Origin: CAVQGZ01 sp963714455
GTDB taxonomy: Bacteria > Actinomycetota > Actinomycetes > Jiangellales > Jiangellaceae
Assembly (NCBI GenBank): GCA_963714455.1
Contig: CAVQON010000014.1
Location: forward strand, 1 to 64,000
Direction of reading: 5' to 3'
DNA: 64,000 nt
Positions 11,888 through 21,176 of this stretch are shown here, piece after piece. Both the position numbers and the translations under genes were made by a program. Position 1 is the first letter of the stretch. Every line of letters starts with the position of its first letter. The notes beneath the pieces are model-generated. The model was given only the letters and a program-made list of their open reading frames with translations. It did not search any database and was not told the DNA's origin.

Positions 11888-13346
11888 CCCTCGTGGGTTT
11901 CTGACGACAGGCCGGGAGACCGCCGGCTACCGGCCGGCCGACCAGCGGGTCAACGACTGGAACGAGCTCTACCCGGACGCCCCGGGGCGGGTGCTGCTGC
12001 CGATCATCACCGCGCAGGCCGGTCGGTGCATGGACTGCGGCATCCCGTTCTGCCACCAGGGCTGCCCGCTGGGCAACCTGATCCCGGAGTGGAACGACCT
12101 GGTCTGGCGCGACGACTGGCGCTCGGCGATCGAGCGGCTGCACGCCACGAACAACTTCCCCGAGTTCACCGGACGGCTCTGCCCGGCCCCCTGCGAGGCC
12201 GCCTGCGTGCTGGGCATCAACCAGCCCGCGGTCACCATCAAGAACGTCGAGGTGTCGATCATCGACCGGGCGTGGGACGAAGGCTGGGTGCTGCCGCAGC
12301 CGGCCGACCGGCTCACCGACAAGACGGTCGCCGTGGTCGGCTCCGGGCCCGCCGGTCTCGCCGTCGCCCAGCAGCTCACCCGCGCCGGGCACACCGTCGC
12401 GGTGTACGAGCGCGACGACCGTCCGGGCGGCCTGCTGCGCTACGGCATCCCCGAGTTCAAGATGGAGAAGCGCCACGTCGAGCGACGGCTCGACCAGATG
12501 CGGCGCGAGGGCACCGTGTTCCGCTCGGGCATCGACGTGGGCACCGACGTGACGGGCGAGCAGCTGCGGCGTCGCTACGACGCCGTCGTGCTCGCTGTGG
12601 GTGCCACGTCCTGGCGCGACCTTCCCATCCCCGGGCGTGACCTCGACGGCATCGTCCAGGCCATGGAGTACCTGCCGCCGGCCAACCGGGTCGCCCTGGG
12701 CGAGCCGGTCGAGAACCAGGTGACCGCGACGGGCAAGCACGTCGTGATCATCGGCGGTGGCGACACCGGCGCGGACTGCGTCGGCACGGCGCACCGGCAG
12801 GGTGCGGCCTCGGTGACGCAGCTCGAGATCATGCCGCAGCCGCCGGAGAGCCGTCCCGAGCAGACCCCGTGGCCGACGTGGCCGCTCATGATGCGCACCT
12901 CCCCGGCGCACGAGGAGGGTGGCGAGCGGGTCTTCTCCGTCAGCACGCAGGAGTTCGTGGGCACCGACGACGGCAAGGTCGCCGCGCTTCGCCTGACGGA
13001 GGTGCAGGCCGGGCCGAACGGCTTCGAGCCTGTGGCGGGCGGCGAACGCGAGCTGCCGGCCGACCTGGTGCTGCTCGCCATGGGCTTCGTCGGCCCGGAG
13101 CGTTCACCGCTGCTCACCCAGCTGGGCGTCGAGCTCGACGGTCGTGGCAACGTGGCGCGGGACGAGCGGTACACCACCAACGTCGAGAACGTCTTCGTCG
13201 CCGGTGACGCCGGCCGAGGTCAGTCGCTCATCGTGTGGGCCATCGCCGAGGGCCGCGCGTGTGCTGCAGCGGTCGACGAGTACCTCACCGGCTCGACAGA
13301 GCTGCCCGCGCCGGTGGCCCCGACGGACCGGCCTCTCGTCGCCTGA
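11880..13346 (+). CDS. gltD: glutamate synthase small subunit
   Basis: FAD- and NADPH-binding subunit that feeds electrons to GltB. The 488-residue protein shows the N-terminal Cys clusters for 4Fe-4S centres (CMDCGIPFCHQGCPLGN and CPAPCEAACVLG), a first dinucleotide fold (VAVVGSGPAGLAVA), a second (VVIIGGGDTGADCVG), and the FVAGDAGRGQSLIVWAIAEGR end motif. GTG 11880 lies inside the last codons of gltB, which suggests coupled translation. The frame continues upstream but only within gltB. Confidence 0.97.
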
Positions 13347-13422
13347 GCAGCCCGTCCGGAACCAGCGTGATCTGGCGCGGTTAAGTCTGCGAGAACGGCG
13401 CACCGCGGGGTGCGAGTGCGGC

Positions 13423-13428
13423 TACGGT
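13423..13428 (+). promoter_or_regulatory. -10 box, leaderless promoter of pyk
   Basis: TACGGT ends six bases before GTG 13435. A short hairpin (CGCACC 13399-13404 with GGTGCG 13409-13414) precedes it and may end gltBD transcription, though it lacks a T-tract. Confidence 0.55.
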
Positions 13429-13434
13429 CGCACC

Positions 13435-14892
13435 GTGCGACGCGCCAAGATCGTTTGTACCCTCGGCCCCGCGACCGAGTCAGTCGAGGCTTTGCGAGCC
13501 ATCGTCACCGCCGGCATGGACGTGGCCCGGTTCAACATGAGCCACGGCAACCACGCCGACCATGACCGCCGCTACACCATGGTCCGCGAGGTGGCAGAGG
13601 AGTTCGACCGTCCGGTCGCGATCCTCGCCGACCTGCAGGGGCCCAAGATCAGGCTGGGCACGTTCACCGACGGCCCGCACACGCTGGCCGCCGGGGACAC
13701 GTTCACGATCACCACCGAGGACGTGCCCGGTGACGCGACCATCTGCTCGACCACCTACAAGGGGTTGGCGGGCGACAGCGCCCCGGGTGACCGGCTGCTG
13801 ATCGACGACGGAAAGATCGCCGTCGAGGTCACCTCCGTCGACGGGCCGCGGGTGCACACCCGCGTCATCGAGGGCGGGGCGGTGTCGAACAACAAGGGCA
13901 TCAACCTTCCCGGCGTCGCCGTGAACGTGCCCGCACTGAGCGAGAAGGACGAGGACGACCTGCGCTGGGCCATGCGCACCGGGGTCGACATGGTTGCGCT
14001 GTCGTTCGTGCGCGACCCGTCCGACATCGAGCCGGTGCACCGCATCATGGACGAGTTCGGCCACCGGGTGCCGGTCATCGCCAAGCTCGAGAAGCCGCAG
14101 GCCGTGGTGAACCTCGAACGCATCGTCATCACGTTCGACGGCATCATGGTCGCCCGCGGCGACCTGGGCGTCGAGCTGCCCCTGTGGGAGGTGCCGCTCG
14201 TCCAGAAGCGCGCGGTCGAGCTGGCCCGACGTCGCGCGAAGCCGGTGATCGTCGCCACCCAGATGCTCGAGTCGATGATCACCAGCGCCCGGCCCACCCG
14301 GGCGGAGGCGTCGGACGTGGCCAACGCCATCCTCGACGGGGCAGACGCGGTGATGCTCTCGGGCGAGACCAGCATCGGCAAGTACGCCATCGAGGCGGTC
14401 GAGGTGATGTCGAACATCATCGAGACCACCGAAGAAGAGGGGTTCGAGCGCATCCCACGGCTCACGACCAAGCCACGCACCGGCGGGGGAGCCCTCACGC
14501 TCGCCGCTGCCGACACCGGCGAGCTGATGGGCGCGCAGTACCTTGCGGCGTTCACCCAGAGCGGTGACTCCGCACGACGGCTGGCCCGCCTGCGCTCGCC
14601 GATCCCGATCCTGGCCTTCACCCCGCTGGAGTCGACCCGTCGCCAGCTTGCCCTGGCGTGGGGTGTGCAGCCCTACGTCGTGGAGCTCGCCGAGACCACC
14701 GACGCCGCAGTGCGCGTGGTCGACGAGCGCCTGCACCACGTGGGGCTGGCCGCCGAGGGCGACCTCATCGTGCTCGTCGCCGGCAGCCCGCCCGGGTACG
14801 CAGGCACCACCAACACCATGCGCCTGCACCGCATCGGGGACCCGGTCGAGGGTGCCATCCCGGCGCACGCGGCGGAGGACCACGAGGGGTAG
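13435..14892 (+). CDS. pyk: pyruvate kinase
   Basis: Final glycolytic step: phosphoenolpyruvate plus ADP to pyruvate plus ATP. The 485-residue product has RRAKIVCTLGPAT at the N-terminus, FNMSHGNH, KLEKPQAVVNLE with the catalytic Lys, VARGDLGVE for metal and substrate binding, and ATQMLESMI. The C-terminal domain runs to the usual family end. The open frame extends 290 bases upstream across gltD, but GTG 13435 gives the standard N-terminus and is 6 bases from a -10 box. Confidence 0.97.
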   Translation: MRRAKIVCTLGPATESVEALRAIVTAGMDVARFNMSHGNHADHDRRYTMVREVAEEFDRPVAILADLQGPKIRLGTFTDGPHTLAAGDTFTITTEDVPGDATICSTTYKGLAGDSAPGDRLLIDDGKIAVEVTSVDGPRVHTRVIEGGAVSNNKGINLPGVAVNVPALSEKDEDDLRWAMRTGVDMVALSFVRDPSDIEPVHRIMDEFGHRVPVIAKLEKPQAVVNLERIVITFDGIMVARGDLGVELPLWEVPLVQKRAVELARRRAKPVIVATQMLESMITSARPTRAEASDVANAILDGADAVMLSGETSIGKYAIEAVEVMSNIIETTEEEGFERIPRLTTKPRTGGGALTLAAADTGELMGAQYLAAFTQSGDSARRLARLRSPIPILAFTPLESTRRQLALAWGVQPYVVELAETTDAAVRVVDERLHHVGLAAEGDLIVLVAGSPPGYAGTTNTMRLHRIGDPVEGAIPAHAAEDHEG

Positions 14893-14902
14893 TGATCGAC
14901 GG

Positions 14903-14986
14903 TGCCGGGTGCGGGACTTGAACCCGCACGCCCTTGCGGGCAACGGTTTTTGAGACCGTCATGTCTGCCTGTTCCATCAACCCGGC
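14903..14986 (-). tRNA. tRNA-Leu (anticodon CAA)
   Basis: Read on the minus strand, an 84-base class II tRNA: acceptor GCCGGGT/ACCCGGC with discriminator A, anticodon stem ACGGT/ACCGT closing the loop CTCAAAA (anticodon CAA, reads UUG), a long variable arm (GCCC GCAA GGGC) and a T arm GCGGG TTCAAGT CCCGC. CCA is not encoded. It lies opposite to pyk and the ANTAR regulator. Confidence 0.96.
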
Positions 14987-15040
14987 CAACTCAGCGCCAA
15001 GCCTAGCCGGGCAAGCACCACCCGCTGCAGAAGGAGACGT

Positions 15041-15646
15041 GTGACGAGCCCGGACGCGCAGAAGGCCGCCGCGCCGACAGTCGTGATCGCCGAGGACGAG
15101 GCGCTGATCCGGCTCGACCTGCGCGAGATGCTGCAGGAGGAGGGCTACCGCGTCGTCGGGGAGGCCGGGGACGGTGAGACCGCCGTCGCCCTGGCCGAGC
15201 AGATGCGCCCCGACCTGGTGATGCTCGACGTGCGGATGCCGGTGATGGACGGCATCACCGCCGCCGAACGCATCGTGGGCGCTCGCCTGTCCGCGGTCGT
15301 CATGGTCACCGCCTACTCCCAGCGTGAGCAGGTGCAGCGGGCGCGCGACGCCGGCGCGATGGCCTACGTCGTCAAGCCGTTCACCGCCGCCGACCTCGTC
15401 CCGGCCATCGAGATCGCCCTGTCCCGGTTCGCGCAGATCGTCGCCCTGGAGGCGGACGTGGCCGACCTGACCGACCGCCTGGAGACCCGCAAGCTCCTCG
15501 ATCGGGCCAAGGCCCGGCTGCAGGAGCGCTTCACGATGAGCGAGCCGGAGTCGTTCCGGTGGATCCAGCGCACGGCGATGGACAAGCGCACCACCATGCG
15601 CGAGGTGGCCCAGCTCGTGCTCGACGAGGTAACCCCGGTGGAGTAG
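15041..15646 (+). CDS. pdtaR: ANTAR-domain response regulator (PdtaR-like)
   Basis: Receiver domain (about 8-125; IAEDEALIRLDL, phospho-Asp in VMLDVRMPVMDG, Lys in YVVKPF) followed by a C-terminal ANTAR RNA-binding domain (about 140-200; RKLLDRAKARLQE, then WIQRTAMDKRTTMREVA). Such regulators act by antitermination on mRNA rather than by DNA binding; in mycobacteria PdtaR is phosphorylated by PdtaS. No PdtaS is in this window. Ribosome binding site AAGGAG at 15031 supports GTG 15041. Position next to pyk and a tRNA is usual in actinomycetes. Confidence 0.92.
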   Translation: MTSPDAQKAAAPTVVIAEDEALIRLDLREMLQEEGYRVVGEAGDGETAVALAEQMRPDLVMLDVRMPVMDGITAAERIVGARLSAVVMVTAYSQREQVQRARDAGAMAYVVKPFTAADLVPAIEIALSRFAQIVALEADVADLTDRLETRKLLDRAKARLQERFTMSEPESFRWIQRTAMDKRTTMREVAQLVLDEVTPVE

Positions 15647-15680
15647 GGCGCGCCTCGCGCATGCTTGGCATGCTGGAGGC

Positions 15681-16583
15681 GTGCTCTCAGTGCGTGATCT
15701 CACCAAGCAGTTCGGCTCGCTGCGTGCCTTGGACGCTGCCAGCTTCGAGGCCCGGCCGGGACGCATCGTGGGCTTTCTCGGCCCCAACGGCGCCGGCAAG
15801 ACCACGGCGATGCGCTGCATCTTCGGTCTCGTCGAGCCCGACGCCGGCGAGGTGACCTGGCAGGGGGCGCCCGTCACGACCACGTCGCGTCTGACGTTCG
15901 GGTACATGCCCGAGGAGCGCGGCATGTACCCGAAGATGAAGATCGCCGAGCAGCTTCGCTACCTCGGGCGGCTCTCCGGGATGAGCGCCGCCGACGCCGC
16001 CGCCGCGACCGACGACTGGCTCGGACGTCTCGGCCTGGCCGATCGTGGCGGCGCGACGCTGGAGCAGCTCTCCCACGGCAACAAGCAGCGAGTGCAGCTG
16101 GCGGCTGCGCTCGTGCACTCCCCGGTGCTCGCGGTGCTGGACGAGCCCTTCGCCGGGCTGGACCCGCTGGGCACCGATGCGCTCGCCCGGGAGCTGCGGG
16201 CGCTGGCCGCCGCGGGCACCTGCATCGTCTTCTCCAGCCACCAGCTCGACCTCGTGCAGGACGTCTGCCAGGACGTCGTGATCGTCGACCACGGACGGGT
16301 GGTGCGCACCGGGACGCTGGACGAGCTCCGCTCGGGCACCCGGATGCGCCGCCTGGCCGTCGAGGTGGACGGAGCGCCGTGGCGTCCCTCGGTGACGTCG
16401 GGGCTCGACGTCCTCGACGTGCCGGACGAGCCGGGGCTGGGCGCCGACCACCACGTGCTGCTGGCCGACGACGTGCCGGTCGAGGACATCCTCGAGGCTG
16501 CGCGCTCGGCCGGGCGCATCACGAGCGTCGTCTACGAGCCACCGAGCCTGTCCGACGTCTTCCGGGCGGCGGTGTCGCAATGA
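15681..16583 (+). CDS. ABC exporter ATP-binding subunit (NatA-like)
   Basis: A 300-residue ATPase with Walker A GPNGAGKTT, signature LSHGNKQRVQLAAAL (with an H in place of the usual G of LSGG), Walker B VLAVLDEPFAGLDP and switch His in FSSHQLD. The C-terminal extension (about 215-300) is typical of Na+ or drug exporter ATPases. GTG 15681 has CATGCT six bases upstream, so it may be leaderless. Its stop overlaps the permease ATG by four bases, making an NatAB-type pair. Substrate unknown. Confidence 0.9.
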   Translation: MLSVRDLTKQFGSLRALDAASFEARPGRIVGFLGPNGAGKTTAMRCIFGLVEPDAGEVTWQGAPVTTTSRLTFGYMPEERGMYPKMKIAEQLRYLGRLSGMSAADAAAATDDWLGRLGLADRGGATLEQLSHGNKQRVQLAAALVHSPVLAVLDEPFAGLDPLGTDALARELRALAAAGTCIVFSSHQLDLVQDVCQDVVIVDHGRVVRTGTLDELRSGTRMRRLAVEVDGAPWRPSVTSGLDVLDVPDEPGLGADHHVLLADDVPVEDILEAARSAGRITSVVYEPPSLSDVFRAAVSQ

Positions 16584-17785
16584 CGGGCTGGCGACACGTC
16601 TACCTGGTGGCGCGGCGCGACTTCGTCGCCCGAGCCCGAAGTCGCGCCTTTCTGCTCACGATGGTGTTCGCCGTGGGAGTGGTCGCGGTCGGCGGCCTCT
16701 TCGTCGCCACCACCGCGCAGCCCGACCCGACGCGTGACGTCGGGGTGCTGGGCGAGCAGTCGGCGACCTTCACCGCCGCTCTCGCCGCTGCTGCCGAGCA
16801 GGTCGAGCTCGAGCCGACGCTGGTCGAGGTGCCTGATCGCGCTGCGGCTGAGCGGGGGCTCACCGACGGTGACCTCGACGTCGTCGTCGTCACGCAGCCC
16901 GACCCGGGCGCGTTGATCTGGCAGTCCGGGCCTGATCCCCAGGTGGCCACGATGCTCGCGGTGGCGCTGCAGGCCGACCAGCAGCAGCGCGCCGCTCAGG
17001 CGCTGGGGCTGTCGGAGTCGCAGGCGGCGTCGCTGGTCGCACCGGCTTCACCCGCCTCCGACGTGCTCGACCCCCCCGACCCGGCCGAGGGTGGGCAGCA
17101 GGCCGCGGTGTTCGTCGGCATGCTGCTGCTGTACCTGGCCGTCATCCTGTTCGGCCAGCTCGTGATGATGGCCGTCGTCGAGGAGAAGTCCAGCCGAGTG
17201 GTCGAGGTGCTGCTGTCGCGTGTGCTGCCGTACCGGCTGCTGGCCGGCAAGGTGCTGGGGGTCGGGGCCCTGGCCGTGATCCAGGTGAGCGTGCTGGCAG
17301 GGGCCAGCTACCTCGTCGCCACCCAGGTGCTGCCTGACGACGTCGAGATCGACCTCGGGCCGGGGTTGCTCGCGTCCATCGTCGGGTGGTTCCTGCTCGG
17401 GTTCGCCTTCTTCGCCGTGCTGTACGCGGCACTGGGGTCGACGGTCACTCGTCAGGAGGACGTGCAGTCGGTGGCCCTCATCCCGATGTTCCTGATCTTG
17501 CCGGCGTACTTCATCGCGATCCTCGCCGGCACCGACCCCGACAGCACGCTCACCCGCGTCACGTCGATCCTCCCGCCGTTCTCGCCCTTCGTGATGCCGG
17601 TGCGCTCCGCGGTCACCGACGTCGCGGCCTGGGAGCTCGGCTTGTCGGTCGCGCTGCTCATGGCGGCGACCTACGGGATGATCCGGCTGGCCGGACGCAT
17701 CTACACCGGTGCGATCCTCTCGATCGGGCAGAAGGTGTCGCTACGGCAGGCGTGGCGCAGCAGCAGCCACGTCCCCACCGAGTAG
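16580..17785 (+). CDS. ABC-2 type permease (NatB-like)
   Basis: A 401-residue membrane protein with an N-terminal helix (about 22-42), a large extracytoplasmic domain and five to six C-terminal helices, the layout of ABC-2/NatB permeases. The QLVMMAVVEEKSSRVVEVLLS stretch ahead of the helices is a family hallmark. It forms an exporter with the preceding ATPase (ATGA overlap). Its last 45 bases overlap the 3' end of the convergent gene at 17741. Substrate cannot be told. Confidence 0.9.
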   Translation: MTGWRHVYLVARRDFVARARSRAFLLTMVFAVGVVAVGGLFVATTAQPDPTRDVGVLGEQSATFTAALAAAAEQVELEPTLVEVPDRAAAERGLTDGDLDVVVVTQPDPGALIWQSGPDPQVATMLAVALQADQQQRAAQALGLSESQAASLVAPASPASDVLDPPDPAEGGQQAAVFVGMLLLYLAVILFGQLVMMAVVEEKSSRVVEVLLSRVLPYRLLAGKVLGVGALAVIQVSVLAGASYLVATQVLPDDVEIDLGPGLLASIVGWFLLGFAFFAVLYAALGSTVTRQEDVQSVALIPMFLILPAYFIAILAGTDPDSTLTRVTSILPPFSPFVMPVRSAVTDVAAWELGLSVALLMAATYGMIRLAGRIYTGAILSIGQKVSLRQAWRSSSHVPTE

Positions 17786-18475
17786 CGCGCGCGGACGGCG
17801 GCGGTAGACCACGCTGTTGCCGCGCTTGCCGACCGGGTCGACCAGGCCCAGCGTGCGCAGGCAGAAGGCCATCTGCTGGGCCAGCCGGCGCGGCCGACCG
17901 ATCGCGAGCGCCAGGTCGCTCGTGGTGAACTCGTCCCCGACGGAAGCCGGGACGAGCCGGGCCAGGTCGTCCGGCGTCTCGATCAGCACGCGGCTGCGCA
18001 CCTCGAGCAGGCGATGCTCGTCGACCACCCATCCGTGCCGGCGCCAGGCCATGCCGGGGGAGAAGCGACGCACCTCCTCCTCCTCGACGAGCAGCACGTC
18101 GAGGGTGAGGTGCGGGTGCTCGAGCAGCCCGGGAAAGCTCACCAGCTCGGCGAACACGTCGAGCGCGGTCCCGTGCTTGGGCGAGGTGCGGCGCGAGACG
18201 ACGACGCCGTCGTCATCGACCTTGACGATGCGCCGGGTCGATGCGACCGGGTGGACGATGCGAATGGGGTGCCCGTCCAGCAGTGCCGCCAGCTTGCGCT
18301 TCATCGACGAGAACCCGCGGGTCTGGATCTCGATGAGCAGCGGGCCGCGGACGATGTCGACGACGAAGCCGTCCACCGGCACCTCGAACGCGTCGCCCGG
18401 CTCGGCGCAGTACTTCTTCAGGGCGGCGTGCAGCGGCTTCTCGCGCAGAGTCCCTACGTGCGGCTGCGCGACCAT
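17741..18475 (-). CDS. uncharacterised protein with PD-(D/E)XK-like ExQ core and C-terminal winged helix
   Basis: No named function recognised. The first half (about 8-75) reads like a restriction-type fold: helix LREKPLHAALKKY, then GDAFEVPVDGFVVDIVRG and LLIEIQTRGFSSMKRK. The Asp of VVDIV and the Glu and Gln of IEIQ are spaced as in the D...ExK site, with Gln in place of Lys, a variant known in CoiA-like nucleases; a conserved-looking IRIVHPVA strand follows. The C-terminal part (about 175-230; TTSDLALAIGRPRRLAQQMAFCLRTLG) looks like a winged helix. The nuclease reading is my inference. Lacks a clear ribosome binding site. Confidence 0.75.
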   Translation of the reverse strand: MVAQPHVGTLREKPLHAALKKYCAEPGDAFEVPVDGFVVDIVRGPLLIEIQTRGFSSMKRKLAALLDGHPIRIVHPVASTRRIVKVDDDGVVVSRRTSPKHGTALDVFAELVSFPGLLEHPHLTLDVLLVEEEEVRRFSPGMAWRRHGWVVDEHRLLEVRSRVLIETPDDLARLVPASVGDEFTTSDLALAIGRPRRLAQQMAFCLRTLGLVDPVGKRGNSVVYRRRPRALLGGDVAAAAPRLP

Positions 18476-18492
18476 CGGCGCGACGCTAGCAA

Positions 18493-18532
18493 GACGACGC
18501 CCGTGCCCGCCGGATGCGGGACGGGCGTCGTC
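18493..18532 (-). terminator. hairpin terminator between two minus-strand genes
   Basis: ACGACGCCCGT (18494-18504) pairs perfectly with 18521-18531, and CCCGC (18506-18510) with GCGGG (18516-18520), giving a 16-bp stem with one bulged base and a five-base loop. It sits seven bases beyond the stop of the 18539 gene and just before the start of the next, so it likely ends the upstream transcript. No T-tract. Confidence 0.7.
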
Positions 18533-18538
18533 GTGGCG

Positions 18539-19471
18539 TCAGCTCTGCACGACGCGCAGGTTGCCGAGGCCGACCTCGAGGTCGAGCATGACCGATCCGG
18601 CACCCGGCTCGCCGGGCGACGTCTCGTCGCGGGTCAGGCTGATGCCGCTGGCGGTCTCGCCGAAGGCGTCGATCTGTCCGGCGCCCACCGTGGCATCGAG
18701 GGTGACCGTGACCTCGTCCGGAACCTCCACCACGAGCGTGCCGGCCCCGAGGTCGACGCTCATGTCGACGGTCTCGCCGGCGAAGTCGAGGTCGGTCAGG
18801 TCGTACGTGACGTCGCCGGCGTCGTGGGTGAACGACTGGCCGTCGATCTCGGCGACTGCGATCGGCGTCACGTTCTGGCTGCCGACGTCGATCGACGTCG
18901 TGGTCGTGCTTGCCGCGAACAGCCCGAGGGGGATCAGGATGGCGAAGAACGCGATGGCGGCGAGCGCGGCGAGGGAGTACAGGACCACGCCGATGATGCC
19001 GAGTATCTTCGCGAGCTTCGCGATCCCGTCACCGGCGAGGGTGCCGCGTGACTCGCGGATCGAGCGCAGCGACTGGTTCGCCAGCACCCAGCCCACGACG
19101 TGCAGCACGATGGGGCAGAGGATGAAGCCCGCGATCGAGCTGACCAGCGCCCAGACTGCCTTGTCGTCGGTGCGTGCCGGCTGAACCGGGTAGCCGTAGC
19201 CCTGGTAGGCACCGGGCGGCGCGGCTGGTGGCGCACCGACGCCGCCGTAGGCCGCTCCCTGGCCGGCGTATCCCTGCTGGGAGTATCCCCCTTGGGCAGC
19301 GCTCGCCTCGGCGGCGCTCGCTTCGGCGGCGCCCGTCCAACCACCCGGGCCGGCTGCCGGCGGCAGCTCCCGGGTCAGCTGCGGCGGCTCGTCCGCGGGC
19401 ACCTGCATGGGGTCGGGGACCGGTGCGGTGGGCTGGTCGGCACTGGTGTTGTGCGGGTCGTGCTCGGACAT
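18539..19471 (-). CDS. DUF4190-type membrane protein with C-terminal LiaF/toastrack-like domain
   Basis: A 310-residue protein: a Pro/Gln/Gly/Tyr-rich cytoplasmic N-terminus (about 1-115), a DUF4190-type pair of membrane helices (KAVWALVSSIAGFILCPIV and LGIIGVVLYSLAALAAIAFF), then an extracytoplasmic beta-rich domain (about 205-310) ending VMLDLEVGLGNLRVVQS. That domain aligns by eye with the end of the 19767 gene product (GDVxYDLxDL, LGAGTLVVxVP, EVGLGxLxV), so the two are paralogous there. Start chosen at the ATG preceded by AAGGAGA. Likely part of envelope-stress sensing; role inferred from neighbours. Confidence 0.78.
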   Translation of the reverse strand: MSEHDPHNTSADQPTAPVPDPMQVPADEPPQLTRELPPAAGPGGWTGAAEASAAEASAAQGGYSQQGYAGQGAAYGGVGAPPAAPPGAYQGYGYPVQPARTDDKAVWALVSSIAGFILCPIVLHVVGWVLANQSLRSIRESRGTLAGDGIAKLAKILGIIGVVLYSLAALAAIAFFAILIPLGLFAASTTTTSIDVGSQNVTPIAVAEIDGQSFTHDAGDVTYDLTDLDFAGETVDMSVDLGAGTLVVEVPDEVTVTLDATVGAGQIDAFGETASGISLTRDETSPGEPGAGSVMLDLEVGLGNLRVVQS

Positions 19472-19555
19472 CTCGTGTCTCTCCTTGGTCTGCGGGCGAG
19501 TCTCCTCGTCCTGGTCTGTCCTACTGTCCATCGGCGGTGCTCGGCGAACCAGGGG

Positions 19556-19780
19556 CTAGAAGGCATCGTCCCCCTGACGAAGGTCGATCTCGTCGCGGCG
19601 GCCCCGGCTCAGCGCGGCCACGACGCCCACGACGCCGACCACCACGAACAGCACGGGAACCGCCACCGGAAGCACTGACACGGTCAGCACCCCGGTCACG
19701 ACGAGCGCCCACACCAGGGCCGACCCGGCGAACACCAGCCCGAACATCAACGACGTCACGTCTGTCTCATGCACCTGCAC
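19556..19780 (-). CDS. small two-helix membrane protein, unknown function
   Basis: 74 residues with two hydrophobic segments (about 9-28 and 32-54) and a charged tail (SRGRRDEIDLRQGDDAF). GTG 19780 is preferred because GGAGG lies six bases upstream; it overlaps the stop of the PspC gene, so the two are probably translated together. No family recognised. Its place between PspC and the LiaF-like protein suggests a membrane accessory to that system. Confidence 0.65.
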   Translation of the reverse strand: MQVHETDVTSLMFGLVFAGSALVWALVVTGVLTVSVLPVAVPVLFVVVGVVGVVAALSRGRRDEIDLRQGDDAF

Positions 19781-21002
19781 GGTCAACCTCCACACTTCCG
19801 AGTCCTACTCCGACGTCGAGCCGGAGGGTTCCTGCACCTTCGTCTCCTGCGAACGTGGCCTCGCGCGACACCCCGACGCCGTCGCTCGTCTCGCCGAGCA
19901 GGTCGATCTCACCGGCGGCAGCGTCCGCGCTCACCTGGAGCGTCACGTCGGGCGGCACGACGACGACGAGCGTTCCCGCGCCGAGCTGCACGGTCGTGCC
20001 CACCGTCGCGCCCCCGAGCCGCAGGTCGCTGAGGTCGTAGCGCACGTCGCCGACCCCGTGCTCGAAGGTGACTCCGGCGATCTCCTCGGCCGTGCTCAGC
20101 TCGACGAGAACCGAGCCGTCCTGGCCCTCGGCGAGGTCGGCGAAGTCGAGCCGTTCCACCGTGGTCACCGGAACGAGCATCAGCACCAGCACGGCGCCGA
20201 GGGCGATCAGTCCGCGGGAGCGGCCGATCCAGGCCCCGGCGACCAGCCCGATCCCCACGACTGCGAGCGGGGTGGCGAGGTAGGCCGAGACCGGGACCGA
20301 GGCGCCGAGGGCGTCGACCAGGCCGAGCACGCCGGTGGCGGCGAGTGCGGCGAAGGCGGTGAGGGGTCCGAGCACCGACCGTGGACGCTTGGTGGCGGGC
20401 TGGGCCGGTACGCCGTAGGCGTCAGGTGGTGCCGGTGCGGGGCCGGACATCGCCACGGGTGGCGGGCCGTACATGGCGGGGGCCGCCGCGTAGCTCGGCG
20501 GCACCCCTTGTGTCGGGGGGCCTGCTGGCGACCCCGGAGCAGGCACAGGCGCGTACCGCGCCGGCGCGCTCGGACGTCGGCTCAGCAGCACCGCTCCCAC
20601 CGTCACCGCGACCAGCAGCACGACGAGGGCGAATCCCGAGTCGCTCACGATCACGGCGCCGACGCCGACGGCGACGACGACGAGCGCCAGCGCGAGCAGG
20701 ACGGTCGTCAGGCCGTCAGGTCCGCCGCCTCGCAGCGCACGCTCACCCAGCGACGTCCCGGTGCTCTGCTGCGGCATCAGCAGCCAGCCGATCGCGTAGA
20801 GCAGCAGGCCGGCACCGCCGAAGATCGCGAGGACGACGGCGACGACCCGAACGACGTTGGGGTCGATCCCCAGCCGGTACCCGACTCCGGCGCAGACCCC
20901 GGCGACCACCTTGTTCTGCTCGCGTCGCTCGAGGGGGGCAGCGGGTGGGGGGTCCGCGGGTGGTTCGCGGACAGGTACGGGGGGTGGCTGGTACTGCGTC
21001 AT
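19767..21002 (-). CDS. PspC-domain membrane protein with LiaF-like C-terminus
   Basis: A 411-residue protein. After a Pro-rich start, a PspC domain (about 26-80) shows NKVVAGVCAGVGYRLGIDPNVVRVV and LLYAIGWLLMP. Several further membrane helices follow, with a Pro/Ala-rich linker (about 150-210), then an extracytoplasmic LiaF/toastrack-like domain (about 315-411) closing with LRLDVGVGLGSVEV. ATG 21002 is used because the upstream part has no PspC character. PspC proteins sense envelope damage; here the gene is divergent from a kinase that also carries PspC, separated by 174 bases. Confidence 0.85.
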   Translation of the reverse strand: MTQYQPPPVPVREPPADPPPAAPLERREQNKVVAGVCAGVGYRLGIDPNVVRVVAVVLAIFGGAGLLLYAIGWLLMPQQSTGTSLGERALRGGGPDGLTTVLLALALVVVAVGVGAVIVSDSGFALVVLLVAVTVGAVLLSRRPSAPARYAPVPAPGSPAGPPTQGVPPSYAAAPAMYGPPPVAMSGPAPAPPDAYGVPAQPATKRPRSVLGPLTAFAALAATGVLGLVDALGASVPVSAYLATPLAVVGIGLVAGAWIGRSRGLIALGAVLVLMLVPVTTVERLDFADLAEGQDGSVLVELSTAEEIAGVTFEHGVGDVRYDLSDLRLGGATVGTTVQLGAGTLVVVVPPDVTLQVSADAAAGEIDLLGETSDGVGVSREATFAGDEGAGTLRLDVGVGLGSVEVDRAGA

Positions 21003-21176
21003 GCCACCCACTGTGGGCGACATCGGTCGACGTTCCATCAGGGACCAACCCTGAACCGTCCCCCAGCCGGGGCCGTGTGGTTCGCGGTTCCGTCGCAGCC
21101 GGAGGGGCCGCACTCAGGGTCGACTCAGGGTGCGTCCCTGTGGTGCGACACGCGTGCGGCGTGTGACGATCCAGCC

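Noticed and set aside
14893..14902. Encoded CCA end on the tRNA
   Set aside because: The bases next to the discriminator read CCG on the tRNA strand, so CCA must be added by enzyme.
17741..17785. Overlap of two genes as a sign of a wrong call
   Set aside because: Convergent genes with 45 shared bases at the 3' ends are common in compact genomes, and both frames are well supported.
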